Origin: Buttiauxella brennerae ATCC 51605
GTDB taxonomy: Bacteria > Pseudomonadota > Gammaproteobacteria > Enterobacterales > Enterobacteriaceae
Direction: 5' to 3'
Length of the DNA stretch: 64,000 bases
Assembly: GCF_001654925.1 (NCBI RefSeq)
Contig: NZ_LXER01000034.1
Location: forward strand, 1 to 64,000
Under the pieces are notes generated by a model that did no database searches, was not told the DNA's origin, and saw nothing but the letters and a program-made list of their open reading frames with translations. Position 1 is the first letter of the stretch. The number at the start of each line of letters is the position of its first letter. This document shows, piece after piece, positions 33,973-46,191 of the stretch. Made by a program: the position numbers and the translations under genes.

Positions 33973-35229
33973 ATGGATTTCTTTCGTTTTTTGATGAGCG
34001 ATGTGCTTTCCGAACCGGCTGTGCTGGTCGGTTTAATCGCTTTGATTGGTTTGATTGCACAGAAAAAACCGGTCACAGAATGTATTAAAGGCACCGTCAA
34101 AACCATTATGGGTTTTGTGATTTTAGGTGCCGGTGCGGGCTTAGTTGTCTCGTCGCTGGGTGACTTTGCAAACATCTTCCAGCACGCTTTTGGTATTCAG
34201 GGTGTGGTGCCGAACAACGAAGCGATTGTTTCCGTGGCGCAGAAGAGCTTCGGTAAAGAAATGGCGATGATCATGTTCTTCGCGATGGTTATCAACATTC
34301 TGATTGCCCGCTTCACGCCGTGGAAATTTATCTTCCTGACTGGCCATCACACGCTATTTATGTCGATGATGGTGGCGGTAATTCTGGCAACCGCAGGCAT
34401 GAGCGGCGTAACGCTGATTGCCGTGGGTTCTTTGGTTGTTGGCGTGGCGATGGTCTTTTTCCCGGCCATTGCCCACCCTTACATGAAGAAAGTTACGGGT
34501 TCTGACGACGTGGCAATCGGCCACTTCTCAACGTTATCTTATGTGCTGGCCGGTTTTATTGGCAGCAAGTTTGGTAATAAAGAACACTCGACTGAAGACA
34601 TGAATGTACCGAAAAGTCTGCTGTTCTTGCGCGACACGCCGGTAGCTATCTCCTTTACCATGAGCATTATCTTCCTTGTGACTTGCCTGTTCGCTGGAGC
34701 TGATGTGGTGAAAGAGCTGAGCGGCGGTAAAAACTGGTTCATGTTCTCAATCATGCAATCCATTACCTTCGCGGCTGGCGTGTACATCATTCTGCAAGGT
34801 GTGCGCATGGTGATTGCGGAGATCGTTCCGGCGTTTAAAGGGATTTCCGATAAGCTGGTACCGAATGCGAAGCCTGCGCTCGACTGCCCGGTCGTTTTCC
34901 CTTACGCACCTAATGCGGTATTGGTCGGCTTCCTGAGTAGCTTTGCGGCAGGTTTAATCGGTATGTTCGCGTTATATCTGCTGAATATGACAGTGATTAT
35001 TCCAGGTGTGGTTCCACACTTCTTCGTGGGTGCTGCAGCAGGCGTATTCGGTAACGCAACCGGCGGGCGTCGTGGCGCGATTCTGGGGGCGTTTGCGCAA
35101 GGCTTGCTGATTACCTTCCTGCCAGTGTTCCTGCTGCCAGTGCTGGGCGATATCGGTTTTGCTAACACCACGTTCAGTGATGCCGACTTTGGTGCGCTGG
35201 GTATTTTGCTCGGCATTATCGTTCGCTAA
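33973..35229 (+). CDS. PTS EIIC component, ascorbate type (UlaA/SgaT family)
   Basis: A 418-residue membrane permease of the UlaA/SgaT family with about ten hydrophobic segments. Conserved features include QKKPVTECIKGTVKTIMGF, LTGHHTLFMSMM and GNATGGRRGAI. It is shorter than E. coli UlaA (465). No ula-type catabolic gene follows; the operon ends in a terminator, so the sugar or sugar acid it carries cannot be named from context. Confidence 0.88.
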   Translation: MDFFRFLMSDVLSEPAVLVGLIALIGLIAQKKPVTECIKGTVKTIMGFVILGAGAGLVVSSLGDFANIFQHAFGIQGVVPNNEAIVSVAQKSFGKEMAMIMFFAMVINILIARFTPWKFIFLTGHHTLFMSMMVAVILATAGMSGVTLIAVGSLVVGVAMVFFPAIAHPYMKKVTGSDDVAIGHFSTLSYVLAGFIGSKFGNKEHSTEDMNVPKSLLFLRDTPVAISFTMSIIFLVTCLFAGADVVKELSGGKNWFMFSIMQSITFAAGVYIILQGVRMVIAEIVPAFKGISDKLVPNAKPALDCPVVFPYAPNAVLVGFLSSFAAGLIGMFALYLLNMTVIIPGVVPHFFVGAAAGVFGNATGGRRGAILGAFAQGLLITFLPVFLLPVLGDIGFANTTFSDADFGALGILLGIIVR

Positions 35230-35250
35230 TCTTTGAACGATGCACCAATA

Positions 35251-35281
35251 AAAACGCCAGCGATTCGCTGGCGTTTTTTTA
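35251..35281. terminator. bidirectional terminator, PTS operon and phoU
   Basis: A 9-bp stem CGCCAGCGA/TCGCTGGCG is flanked by AAAA on the left and TTTTTTT on the right, so it can stop transcripts from both directions between the convergent EIIC gene and phoU. Confidence 0.88.
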
Positions 35282-35295
35282 TAACTCTTTTTTGA

Positions 35296-36021
35296 TCACT
35301 CTTTCGGGTCTTTACCCGCCAGCAGCTTATCCAGCTCGTCGCCACCGACATGACGGAAGTCCTGTCCTTTGACGAAGTAGAAGATGAACTCGCAGATATT
35401 CTGGCAACGGTCGCCGATACGCTCGATAGAACGCGCGCAGAACAGTGCGGTCAGCACACTTGGAATAGTGCGCGAGTCTTCCATCATATAAGTCATCAAC
35501 TGGCGCACGATGCCTTCATATTCCTGGTCAACTTTCTTATCTTCACGGTAGATACGCACCGCTTCGTCGAGATCCATACGCGCAAACGCATCCAGCACGT
35601 CATGCAGCATTTGCACGGTGTGGCGGCCCAGTGATTCCAGGCTCACCAACAGCGGCTGGTGTTGATGCGAGAATTTCTCCAGCGCCGTGCGGCAGATTTT
35701 ATCTGCCACATCGCCAATACGTTCCAGCTCAGAAATCGTTTTGATGATGGCCATGACCAGGCGTAAGTCACTGGCGGTTGGCTGGCGCTTAGCGATGATG
35801 CGCACACAGGCTTCATCGATTGCCACTTCCATCATGTTAACTTTCTGGTCGCCTTCGATAACGCGCTTAGCCAGCTCGCCGTCTTGATTGTGCATGGCGG
35901 TGATCGCATCAGAAAGCTGTTGCTCCACCAGCCCACCCATGGTCATCACCTGAGTGCGGATATATTCCAGCTCGGCGTTAAACTGGCCGGAAATGTGTTT
36001 GTTGAGATTGAGGCTATCCAT
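35296..36021 (-). CDS. phoU: phosphate signalling protein PhoU
   Basis: A 241-residue cytosolic protein with two tandem three-helix PhoU domains, same length as E. coli. It links the Pst transporter to the PhoR sensor so that the Pho regulon is off in phosphate excess. Each repeat shows the metal-binding E/D-rich pattern ([12 protein letters not shown] and [13 protein letters not shown]). It is the last gene of pstSCAB-phoU, with GGGAGA before the ATG. Confidence 0.97.
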   Translation of the reverse strand: MDSLNLNKHISGQFNAELEYIRTQVMTMGGLVEQQLSDAITAMHNQDGELAKRVIEGDQKVNMMEVAIDEACVRIIAKRQPTASDLRLVMAIIKTISELERIGDVADKICRTALEKFSHQHQPLLVSLESLGRHTVQMLHDVLDAFARMDLDEAVRIYREDKKVDQEYEGIVRQLMTYMMEDSRTIPSVLTALFCARSIERIGDRCQNICEFIFYFVKGQDFRHVGGDELDKLLAGKDPKE

Positions 36022-36035
36022 TTTGTTCTCCCGGA

Positions 36036-38709
<2,674 letters not shown>

Positions 38710-38743
38710 TTACTCTTTAAGTTAAATATATTTCTTACAACAT

Positions 38744-38816
38744 GTCGGATGTCGCTTACGCTAATCCGACCGACGAAAAGCAGTTGTAGGGCGGATTAGC
38801 ATAAGCGCTATCCGCC
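38744..38816. repeat. pair of REP-like palindromes between pstS and pstC
   Basis: GTCGGAT ... ATCCGAC (38744-38770) and GGCGGAT ... ATCCGCC (38790-38816) lie in inverted order, a BIME arrangement. E. coli also carries REP sequences in this gap. In mRNA they would protect the abundant pstS message from 3' decay. Confidence 0.85.
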
Positions 38817-38837
38817 ATTTTCGTTAAAAAATTACTA

Positions 38838-39878
38838 TTAATAAAGTGACTTACCGGAGCTGTCTTTCACGTTGGTCTTCCATGCAGCACGAACCTGCTC
38901 AACCACAGCGTCTGGCAGAGCGGCGTAATCCAGGTCACTTGCCTGTTTAGCACCGTCTTTATATGCCCAATCGAAGAACTTCAGTACTTCAGCACCTTGC
39001 TCTGGGTTTTTCTGCTCTTTGTGAACCAGGATGAAAGTGGTGGACGTGATTGGCCACGCGCCGTCACCTTTCTGGTTAGTCAGATCCTGAGCGAATGATT
39101 TGCTCCAGTCCGCCCCCTTCGCTGCATTAGCAAAGTTTTCTTCCGAAGGCGCTACTGGCTTACCATCTGCTGATACCAGTTTGGTATAAGCGAGGCTGTT
39201 TTGCTTAGCGTAAGCGTATTCAACATAACCAATTGAACCCGGCAGACGTTGAACGAAGGCTGCGATACCGTCGTTACCTTTACCGCCCAGACCCGTTGGC
39301 CAGTTTACCGTTGAGCCTGCACCGATTTTGGTTTTCCACTCTTCGTTCACTTTCGCCAGGTAGCTGGTGAAGACGAAGGAGGTACCGGAACCGTCAGCAC
39401 GACGCACAACGGCAATGTTCTGCTGTGGCAGTTTCATGCCTGGGTTGAGTTTAGCGATAGCTTCGTCATCCCATTTTTTGATTTTGCCCAGGTAGATGTC
39501 ACCCAGCGTTTTACCGTCGAGCACCAGCTCACCGGATTTCACGCCCGGCAGGTTAACTGCCAGAACGACACCGCCGATAACAGTCGGGAACTGGAACAGC
39601 CCTTCTTGTTGCAGTTTATCTTCAGCCAGAGGAGCATCAGACGCACCGAAATCCACGGTGTTAGCAATGATTTGTTTAACGCCACCGGAGGAGCCAATAC
39701 CCTGGTAGTTAACTTTGTTACCAGTTGATTTATTGTAGGTATCTGCCCATTTGGCATACACCGGCGCAGGGAATGTTGCACCGGCACCAGTCAGGCTTGC
39801 AGCGGCGTTTGCGCCAAAAGCAGTCAGGGATAAGGTCGCGGCGACAACAGTTGCGACAGTGGTACGCATAGCTTTCAT
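38838..39878 (-). CDS. pstS: periplasmic phosphate-binding protein PstS
   Basis: A 346-residue secreted phosphate-binding protein, same length as E. coli. The signal peptide (residues 1-26) ends ANAA-ASLTG. Phosphate-binding loops [18 protein letters not shown] and [11 protein letters not shown] are intact. It is the first gene of the operon with CAGGAGA upstream and a Pho-box promoter. Confidence 0.97.
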   Translation of the reverse strand: MKAMRTTVATVVAATLSLTAFGANAAASLTGAGATFPAPVYAKWADTYNKSTGNKVNYQGIGSSGGVKQIIANTVDFGASDAPLAEDKLQQEGLFQFPTVIGGVVLAVNLPGVKSGELVLDGKTLGDIYLGKIKKWDDEAIAKLNPGMKLPQQNIAVVRRADGSGTSFVFTSYLAKVNEEWKTKIGAGSTVNWPTGLGGKGNDGIAAFVQRLPGSIGYVEYAYAKQNSLAYTKLVSADGKPVAPSEENFANAAKGADWSKSFAQDLTNQKGDGAWPITSTTFILVHKEQKNPEQGAEVLKFFDWAYKDGAKQASDLDYAALPDAVVEQVRAAWKTNVKDSSGKSLY

Positions 39879-39935
39879 AGTGTCTCCTGCAGAGGTGAAC
39901 GTAAATCGTTGTTTAGTGGATGCAGGATAGAAAAT

Positions 39936-39986
39936 AGGACAGTTTGGTGACAGTTAAATGTATTAAATATGACAGTTTTATGACAG
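39936..39986 (-). promoter_or_regulatory. two PhoB boxes upstream of pstS
   Basis: On the minus strand two 18-bp Pho boxes are visible: CTGTCAT-AAAA-CTGTCAT (39969-39986) and CTGTCAC-CAAA-CTGTCCT (39936-39953). They replace a -35 element, and the ATTTTCT sequence following is a likely -10 region. Control by PhoB under phosphate limitation follows from established knowledge of pst. Confidence 0.92.
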
Positions 39987-40012
39987 ACAGCTTTACTGCC
40001 TCTTTCTACCTG

Positions 40013-40783
40013 TCACACTGCGGATGCTGAGTACTTAATCCGCTTCAATAACTCGCTTTTTTCCTCGCCAGTTAAATGGCGTGATTCCCCTAACGGCAAC
40101 CCTTCCAGATGGATATTCATGATGCGGATTCGTTCAAGCCGGGTGACTTCATAGCCAAAATATTTACACATCCGGCGGATCTGACGGTTCAACCCTTGAA
40201 CTAATGTGATGCGAAATATTTGGGGAGATTCTTTTGTCACTTTGCAGGGTTTGGTTACCGTACCCAGTATCGGAACACCCGCGCTCAACCCAATAATAAA
40301 CTCGTCAGACATCGGTTTGTTGACGGTGACGACATACTCCTTTTCGTGATTGTTACCAGCGCAGAGAATTTTATTAACTACATCACCATGGTTGGTCAGT
40401 AAAATGAGTCCCTGCGAATCTTTATCCAGACGCCCGATAGGAGAAACGCGTTTGTCGCTATGAATGAGACCGCTGATGTTATCGCGCACGCTCTTTTCCA
40501 TTGTGGTGATGATGCCCACAGGCTTATTCAAAACCATCAGCACGAGATCGTTGTCATCACGCGGCGCAATAAGCTGACCGTTTATCTTCACCACATCCCC
40601 GGAAAATACCTGAGCGCCAAAACTCGCCTGCCTGTCGTTAATAAACACATCGCCTTGTTCAACGTAACGATCGGCCTGACGGCGGGAGCAGATACCGCAA
40701 TCGCTAATGTACTTATTAATTCGTATGGGTGAATCAGCGGGCATTTTGCGGTGCGCATCATTCATATTTTGCATAATTACCAT
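40013..40783 (-). CDS. RluF-like 23S rRNA/tRNA pseudouridine synthase
   Basis: A protein of up to 256 residues in the RsuA/RluB/E/F family. An N-terminal S4 RNA-binding domain ([20 protein letters not shown]) precedes the catalytic domain with the active-site aspartate in [10 protein letters not shown] and a later [10 protein letters not shown] motif. It resembles E. coli RluF but lacks that protein's long basic C-terminal tail, and is less conserved than its neighbours. It may be a paralogue. The exact start is unclear (several ATGs between 40783 and 40744, none with a good ribosome site). Confidence 0.8.
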   Translation of the reverse strand: MVIMQNMNDAHRKMPADSPIRINKYISDCGICSRRQADRYVEQGDVFINDRQASFGAQVFSGDVVKINGQLIAPRDDNDLVLMVLNKPVGIITTMEKSVRDNISGLIHSDKRVSPIGRLDKDSQGLILLTNHGDVVNKILCAGNNHEKEYVVTVNKPMSDEFIIGLSAGVPILGTVTKPCKVTKESPQIFRITLVQGLNRQIRRMCKYFGYEVTRLERIRIMNIHLEGLPLGESRHLTGEEKSELLKRIKYSASAV

Positions 40784-40800
40784 TCATTCATTATTTGAAG

Positions 40801-40822
40801 AAATGTGACGCACGTCACATAC
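40801..40822. promoter_or_regulatory. CRP site upstream of the ExuT-like gene
   Basis: AAATGTGACGCACGTCACAT contains the perfect CRP core TGTGA-N6-TCACA (40804-40819). It lies between divergent genes, 18 bases from the rluF-like start. Confidence 0.8.
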
Positions 40823-40904
40823 GTTACCCGTTAGGGGTAGATTACACACAAAAAATTGAGATGAATCACAAATAAAAGTGAAACGCGGGTTCATTATCAA
40901 CACA

Positions 40905-40926
40905 TAGTGTGATCTACATAACAAAA
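40905..40926 (+). promoter_or_regulatory. second CRP-like site upstream of the ExuT-like gene
   Basis: TGTGA-TCTACA-TAACA (40908-40923) matches nine of ten CRP core positions. With the site at 40801 it suggests activation of the transporter gene when glucose is absent. The rest of the 280-bp gap is AT-rich with no other clear signal. Confidence 0.6.
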
Positions 40927-41063
40927 ACAAGTCCAGGATGGGCCAAACCAGAATCCTCGACGTCTTCTGAAGCGCCGCTGATTTTTATCTCCTCTGAATT
41001 ATTTAATTGCCTGCTGCCTTGCAGCGGTCAGGCCACTTATTGCTTGAAAAACGGGGATTCGTT

Positions 41064-42335
41064 ATGCGCAAAACAGGCCACAAGCGCTGGTTTATGCTTT
41101 CACTGGTGACATTAGGCACCATTCTTTGCTATTTAACCCGAAATACTATTTCTGCCGCAGCGCCAACATTACAGACTGATCTGCACATTACCACCCAGCA
41201 ATATTCTTACATTATTGCGACATTTTCGGCCTGCTACACCATTGCACAGCCTATTGCTGGCTATCTGCTTGATACATTAGGCACAAAAGTGGGTTACACC
41301 ATTTTTGGCCTGATGTGGGGCGTGTTCTGCATTGGTGCGTCATTTGCAACCGGCTGGAAAGGCCTGGCAATGTTCCGTGGTCTCGGCGGTTTCGCCGAAA
41401 GTGCGATGATCCCTGCTGGTTTGAAATCAGTGACTGAATGGTTCCCGGACACCGAGCGTTCTGTCGCCGTGGGCTATTTCAACGTAGGTTCATCCATTGG
41501 CGCGGTGATTGCTCCTCCGTTAGTGGCCTGGGCTATCTACATCAGGGACTGGAGACTGGCGTTTATTATCGTGGGTATTTTCAGCGTACTTTGGGCTGCT
41601 GGCTGGTACTTCACTTATAACCGTCCGGTGAAAACCAAATCACTGTCCCGGGAAGAGTATCTCTATATTACCAACGGCCAGCCTGAGAAACCAAAGGTTG
41701 AGAAAGTTCGCATTGGTCGCCTGCTGAAACAGCGTAAGTTTTGGGGTATCGCTTTGCCGCGCTTCCTGGCAGAACCCGCGTGGGGAACGTTTAACGCGTG
41801 GATCCCACTGTTTATGGTGCACACCTACGGCTTTAACCTCAAAGATATCGCTATGTTTGCCTGGATCCCGATGCTGTTCGCTGATTTCGGCTGCATCATT
41901 GGTGGCTACCTACCGGGTATGTTCCAGAAAGCTTTTGGCGTGAATATCGTGGTATCCCGCAAGCTGGTGGTCACCATGGGTGCAGCGCTGATGATTCTGC
42001 CAGGCATGGTCGGTTTGTTTGGCAGCCCGATGGTTGCGATCGCACTGTTGTGCGTTGGCGGCTTTGCCCACCAGTCATTGTCTGGTGCGCTCATCACGTT
42101 GTCTTCTGATATGTTCGACTCCAACGAAGTCGCCACCGCCAACGGTTTTACCGGCATGGCAGCCTGGACTGCCAGCACCATGTTTGCACTGGTTGTGGGC
42201 GCTCTGGCCGACACGGTTGGTTTCAGCCCGTTGTTCGCGGTGCTTTCCGTGTTCGACGTAATCGGGGCGATTGTCTTGTGGGTTCTGCTGAAATCCCCTG
42301 AAGAACCAAAACTGGTGACGCAGGAAGAGAATTGA
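41064..42335 (+). CDS. ExuT-like hexuronate transporter (MFS)
   Basis: A 423-residue MFS protein of the anion:cation symporter family, strongly similar to E. coli ExuT (galacturonate/glucuronate:H+ symporter): GYLTRNT-like CYLTRNTISAAAPTL, WGIALPRFLAEPAWGTFNAW (in part) and GGFAHQSLSGALITLSSD are shared. About twelve membrane segments are present. ATG 41064 (MRKTGHKRW) aligns with ExuT; an upstream in-frame start is not needed. It is an extra gene between pst and glmS. It may be a second ExuT or carry a related uronate. Confidence 0.85.
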   Translation: MRKTGHKRWFMLSLVTLGTILCYLTRNTISAAAPTLQTDLHITTQQYSYIIATFSACYTIAQPIAGYLLDTLGTKVGYTIFGLMWGVFCIGASFATGWKGLAMFRGLGGFAESAMIPAGLKSVTEWFPDTERSVAVGYFNVGSSIGAVIAPPLVAWAIYIRDWRLAFIIVGIFSVLWAAGWYFTYNRPVKTKSLSREEYLYITNGQPEKPKVEKVRIGRLLKQRKFWGIALPRFLAEPAWGTFNAWIPLFMVHTYGFNLKDIAMFAWIPMLFADFGCIIGGYLPGMFQKAFGVNIVVSRKLVVTMGAALMILPGMVGLFGSPMVAIALLCVGGFAHQSLSGALITLSSDMFDSNEVATANGFTGMAAWTASTMFALVVGALADTVGFSPLFAVLSVFDVIGAIVLWVLLKSPEEPKLVTQEEN

Positions 42336-42344
42336 TTTAGCAGT

Positions 42345-42384
42345 AAAAAGGCCGGTTGTGCTTAGCGCAACCGGCCTTTTTTAT
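42345..42384. terminator. bidirectional terminator, ExuT-like gene and glmS
   Basis: A 12-bp stem AAGGCCGGTTG/CAACCGGCCTT flanked by A and T runs between convergent genes. Confidence 0.9.
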
Positions 42385-42407
42385 TTTGCGTGTCTGTTTA
42401 GAACGAC

Positions 42408-44237
42408 TTATTCAACCGTCACTGATTTCGCCAGATTTCGTGGCTGGTCAACGTCAGTGCCTTTGATCAGCGCAACGTGATAAGACAGCAACTGCAACGG
42501 TACGGTATAGAAGATAGGTGCAATAACTTCTTCTACATGCGGCATCTCAATGATGTGCATGTTGTCGCTGCTGGCAAACCCTGCGTCTTTATCTGCAAAT
42601 ACATACAGATGGCCGCCACGAGCACGCACTTCTTCGATATTCGACTTCAGCTTTTCAAGCAATTCGTTGTTTGGTGCCACAACGATAACCGGCATATCTG
42701 CATCAATCAGCGCCAGCGGGCCGTGTTTCAGCTCGCCTGCCGCATAAGCTTCGGCGTGAATATATGAAATCTCTTTGAGCTTCAGCGCGCCTTCCATTGC
42801 GATTGGGTACTGATCGCCACGGCCTAAGAACAGCGCATGATGTTTGTCAGAGAAATCTTCGGCCAGCGCTTCAATGCGTTTATCCTGGGAAAGCATCTGC
42901 TCGATACGGCTTGGCAGTGCCTGCAAACCATGAACAATATCTTGCTCAATAGAGGCATCAGCACCTTTCAGGCGGCTCAGTTTCGCCACCAGCATCAGCA
43001 AGACGGTCAACTGAGTGGTAAACGCCTTGGTTGATGCCACACCGATTTCAGTGCCTGCGTTGGTCATCAGCGCCAGATCGGACTCACGCACCAAAGAAGA
43101 ACCCGGCACGTTGCAGATTGCCAGCGACCCCAGATAACCCAGCTCTTTAGACAAACGCAATGCTGCAAGGGTATCTGCCGTTTCGCCAGACTGGGAAAGC
43201 GTGATCATCAGGCTGTTACGGCGCACTGCTGATTTACGGTAGCGGAACTCAGATGCGATTTCGACATCGCAAGGCACGCCTGCCAGTGATTCAAACCAGT
43301 AACGCGAAACCATCCCTGAGTTATAGGACGTACCGCACGCCACAATTTGAATGTGCTCAACCTGAGACAACATTTCATTGGCCTGCGGGCCAAGCTCAGA
43401 GAGATCGATAGCGCCATGACTAATGCGGCCAGTCAGGGTATTTTTAATCGCGTTCGGCTGTTCGTAGATCTCTTTCTGCATGTAGTGGCGATAAATGCCT
43501 TTGTCGCCCGCGTCATATTGCAGACTGGATTCGATATCAGGGCGTTTAACCTGCTCACCTTTGGTATCGAATACTGTTACAGAGCGACGAGTCACTTCCG
43601 CGATATCACCTTCTTCAAGGAAGATGAAGCGACGCGTTACCGGCAACAATGCCAGTTGGTCGGAGGCGATAAAGTTTTCACCCATGCCAAGGCCGATAAC
43701 CATTGGGCTGCCTGAACGAGCTGCCAGCAGCACGTCTGGGTTACGGGTGTCCATAATTACGGTGCCGTAAGCGCCACGCAGTTGTGGAATGGTACGCAGT
43801 ACAGCTTCACGCAGAGTACCGCCTTGCTCCAGTTCCCAGTGAACCAGGTGAGCAATAACTTCGGTATCGGTTTGTGAAACGAAGGTGTAACCGCGACCCT
43901 GTAGAGCTTCACGCAGCGGTTCATAGTTTTCGATGATGCCGTTATGAACCACCACAATATGTTCGGAAACATGCGGGTGAGCGTTAACTTCCGATGGTTC
44001 GCCGTGAGTCGCCCAGCGAGTGTGCGCAATACCGGTACCGCCATGCAGCGCAGTTTCTGCTGCAGCTTCTGCCAGTTTGTTCACTTTACCCAGACGGCGC
44101 AGACGGGTCATATGACCTTTTTCGTCAACAACTGCCAGGCCCGCAGAGTCATAGCCACGGTATTCCAGACGGCGTAACCCTTCGAGAAGGATTTCAGCGA
44201 TATCACGTTGCGCGACCGCGCCAACAATTCCACACAT
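42408..44237 (-). CDS. glmS: glucosamine-6-phosphate synthase (isomerizing)
   Basis: A 609-residue enzyme that makes glucosamine-6-phosphate from fructose-6-phosphate and glutamine, the first step to peptidoglycan and LPS amino sugars. The N-terminal glutaminase domain starts MCGIVGAV with catalytic Cys 2; two SIS sugar-isomerase domains follow ([29 protein letters not shown]). Same length as E. coli. It is downstream of glmU; expression in E. coli is tuned by the small RNA GlmZ. Confidence 0.98.
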   Translation of the reverse strand: MCGIVGAVAQRDIAEILLEGLRRLEYRGYDSAGLAVVDEKGHMTRLRRLGKVNKLAEAAAETALHGGTGIAHTRWATHGEPSEVNAHPHVSEHIVVVHNGIIENYEPLREALQGRGYTFVSQTDTEVIAHLVHWELEQGGTLREAVLRTIPQLRGAYGTVIMDTRNPDVLLAARSGSPMVIGLGMGENFIASDQLALLPVTRRFIFLEEGDIAEVTRRSVTVFDTKGEQVKRPDIESSLQYDAGDKGIYRHYMQKEIYEQPNAIKNTLTGRISHGAIDLSELGPQANEMLSQVEHIQIVACGTSYNSGMVSRYWFESLAGVPCDVEIASEFRYRKSAVRRNSLMITLSQSGETADTLAALRLSKELGYLGSLAICNVPGSSLVRESDLALMTNAGTEIGVASTKAFTTQLTVLLMLVAKLSRLKGADASIEQDIVHGLQALPSRIEQMLSQDKRIEALAEDFSDKHHALFLGRGDQYPIAMEGALKLKEISYIHAEAYAAGELKHGPLALIDADMPVIVVAPNNELLEKLKSNIEEVRARGGHLYVFADKDAGFASSDNMHIIEMPHVEEVIAPIFYTVPLQLLSYHVALIKGTDVDQPRNLAKSVTVE

Positions 44238-44481
44238 AAGATTAGATTCCTGATAATGGCATTAAGCCATGTGTTGTCGCTGACCTGTTTTACCCGTCAC
44301 CTTTCGCACTAAAGAAGATATGTTGGTTGCACGAAATTTTTTGGGTAAATATCCCGTATTCCGGGGCCCCGAGCCTTGTAGAGAGTGGGGTTATAGTTTT
44401 GGTAGTACTGCGGGGCGGGTCATTTTCGAGAACAACCTTCACCCCAGCCTTCTCCCATTCAGGCAGAAGGAAAATACAAAA
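44238..44481 (-). promoter_or_regulatory. glmU-glmS intercistronic region with glmS leader hairpin
   Basis: This 244-bp gap holds the glmS leader. On the minus strand a small hairpin ATGGC/GCCAT (44256-44270) sits directly upstream of the ribosome site AGGAATC (44247-44253). In E. coli a hairpin in this place masks the site and is opened by GlmZ; the similarity in position is seen, the function is inferred. A GC-rich palindromic stretch near 44360-44420 and a degraded repeat at 44436-44470 fill the rest. Confidence 0.45.
44436..44470. repeat. degenerate CCCTCTCCC-type repeat
   Basis: CCTTCACCCCAGCC-TTCTCCC-AGGCAGAAGG matches the reverse complement of the repeat at 4-75 with several changes. 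It lies 11 bases beyond the glmU stop. Confidence 0.55.
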
Positions 44482-45852
44482 TTACTTTTTCTTAACCGGA
44501 CGCAGCCAACCCTGGATATGAGTCTGCTTCACGCGGCTGATAACCAGTTCGTCTTCACCAACGTTACGTGTGACAGTTGTGCCCGCGCCAATTGTTGCAC
44601 CGCGAGCAATGGTCACAGGCGCTACCAGCTGGCTATCGGAACCGACAAATACATCATCACCGATGATGGTTTTGAATTTGTTTGCACCGTCATAGTTACA
44701 AGTAATGGTGCCAGCACCAATATTCACGTTGTCGCCAATTTCAGCATCACCCAAATAGCTCAGGTGACCTGCTTTCGAACCTTTACCCAGACGCGCTTTT
44801 TTCATTTCCACGAAGTTGCCGACGTGTGCGCCCTCTGCCAGTTCTGCGCCAGGGCGCAAACGCGCAAACGGGCCGATAGAACAAGCAGCAGCAAGGGTTG
44901 AATCTTCTACAACGGTGTACGGACTGATTTCACAGTCATCGCCAATCACGCTGTTTTTGATGACGCAGCCGGTACCAATTTTTACGCGGTTACCTAAGGT
45001 CACCGAACCTTCAATAATGACATTAGTATCAATTTCTACATCACGCCCGTGCGTCAGTTCACCACGCAGGTCGAAACGAGCAGGATCGCGCAGCATAACG
45101 CCCGCCAGAAGCAGCTTGTCGGCTTGTTCACTCTGGTAGACGCGCTCAAGGCGTGACAGTTGCAGGCGGTTGTTCACGCCTTCCACTTCACTTAAGCGGT
45201 CCGGATGAACGGCGGTGATTTCGCGGCCTTCATGGTGCGCCAGCGCGATAATGTCGGTGATATAGAACTCACCCTGAGCATTGTTGTTATCGAGCTTCGC
45301 CAGCCAGCGTTTCAAGTCCGCGCCGTTCGCGACCAGGATCCCGGTATTAATCTCGTCAATTTTGCGCTGTTCTTCAGTCGCGTCTTTATGCTCAACAATA
45401 CCGACCACTTTGCCATTTTCACGAGCAATACGTCCGTAACCGGTGGGATCGTCAAGTTTTACGGTCAGCAAGCCGATGCCGCCTTGCGGTTTGGCATCAC
45501 GCAGGCGTTGCAGTGACTCAACGGAGATAAGCGGCACATCGCCGTAGAGCATCAGAATGTCTTCGTCATCAGCAAAGAAGGGAGCCGCTTGCTGCATTGC
45601 GTGACCGGTACCCAACTGTTCAGCCTGCAAAACCCAGTTCAGAGAACCATCGCTAAGTGTGTTTTGCAGCAAGTCACCACCGTGGCCGTAAACCAGATGT
45701 ACTCGCTGAGCGCCTAATTTATTAGCCGCATCAATAACATGCTGAACCATCGGTTTCCCGGCAAGGGTATGTAACACCTTTGGGAGGTCTGAATACATGC
45801 GGGTCCCTTTGCCTGCGGCTAGGATAACCACGCTCATCGCACTGTTTGACAT
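44482..45852 (-). CDS. glmU: bifunctional GlmU: GlcN-1-P acetyltransferase / UDP-GlcNAc pyrophosphorylase
   Basis: A 456-residue two-domain enzyme making UDP-N-acetylglucosamine. The N-terminal nucleotidyltransferase domain has the signature LAAGKGTRM (residues 11-19) and YGDVPL; the C-terminal left-handed beta-helix has hexapeptide repeats ([14 protein letters not shown]) and acetyl-CoA-binding residues in [11 protein letters not shown]. Same length as E. coli. Upstream lies a secreted pectate lyase gene instead of atpC. Confidence 0.98.
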   Translation of the reverse strand: MSNSAMSVVILAAGKGTRMYSDLPKVLHTLAGKPMVQHVIDAANKLGAQRVHLVYGHGGDLLQNTLSDGSLNWVLQAEQLGTGHAMQQAAPFFADDEDILMLYGDVPLISVESLQRLRDAKPQGGIGLLTVKLDDPTGYGRIARENGKVVGIVEHKDATEEQRKIDEINTGILVANGADLKRWLAKLDNNNAQGEFYITDIIALAHHEGREITAVHPDRLSEVEGVNNRLQLSRLERVYQSEQADKLLLAGVMLRDPARFDLRGELTHGRDVEIDTNVIIEGSVTLGNRVKIGTGCVIKNSVIGDDCEISPYTVVEDSTLAAACSIGPFARLRPGAELAEGAHVGNFVEMKKARLGKGSKAGHLSYLGDAEIGDNVNIGAGTITCNYDGANKFKTIIGDDVFVGSDSQLVAPVTIARGATIGAGTTVTRNVGEDELVISRVKQTHIQGWLRPVKKK

Positions 45853-46191
45853 ACGCGTCCTGACTTTAATTAGAGAGTGAAGTAAAACGATTTCACGTTG
45901 AAAATTCTACATATTTTGCAACAAAAAACGCGATGCCTAAAAAACAGGCTTCTGGGGTTCTTTTCCGTTGCTCATGCGCTCAATTGTAGGTGGATTAGCT
46001 CGAAAAAAGTACTTCTGAAATAACAAAAGCCATAGATCTCTGTGGATTAACACTTCTTTTCACGCAGAAACAAAGCCACCCCACAAATTTGGTAGGTCCT
46101 TGTTTTAAAAAACAGCCTTTGTGACAAGCATAAAAGAAACACCGTTTCATTTTTATACATAATGGCGCTGACATTTATAAGGAGAATAACA
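45853..46191. promoter_or_regulatory. glmU-pelX divergent intergenic region
   Basis: A 339-bp AT-rich gap between divergent genes. It contains a fragment of the GTAGGTGGATTAGC REP-like arm (45985-45999), a perfect palindrome TGTTTT-AA-AAAACA (46101-46114), and the KdgR box listed separately. A likely -10 for pelX, TATACA, is at 46154-46159. I could not identify NagC sites with confidence. Confidence 0.5.
46132..46152 (+). promoter_or_regulatory. KdgR box upstream of the pectate lyase
   Basis: AAAAGAAACACCGTTTCATTT carries the GAAAC-N3-GTTTC dyad and AT-rich flanks of KdgR operators (it is 20 bases plus one). It lies 40 bases upstream of the start codon and adjoins the probable -10, so KdgR would repress until a pectin breakdown product is present. 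Confidence 0.7.

Noticed and set aside
44320-44901. A 193-codon plus-strand frame antisense to the glmU end
   Set aside because: Mostly antisense to conserved glmU coding sequence, no ribosome site.
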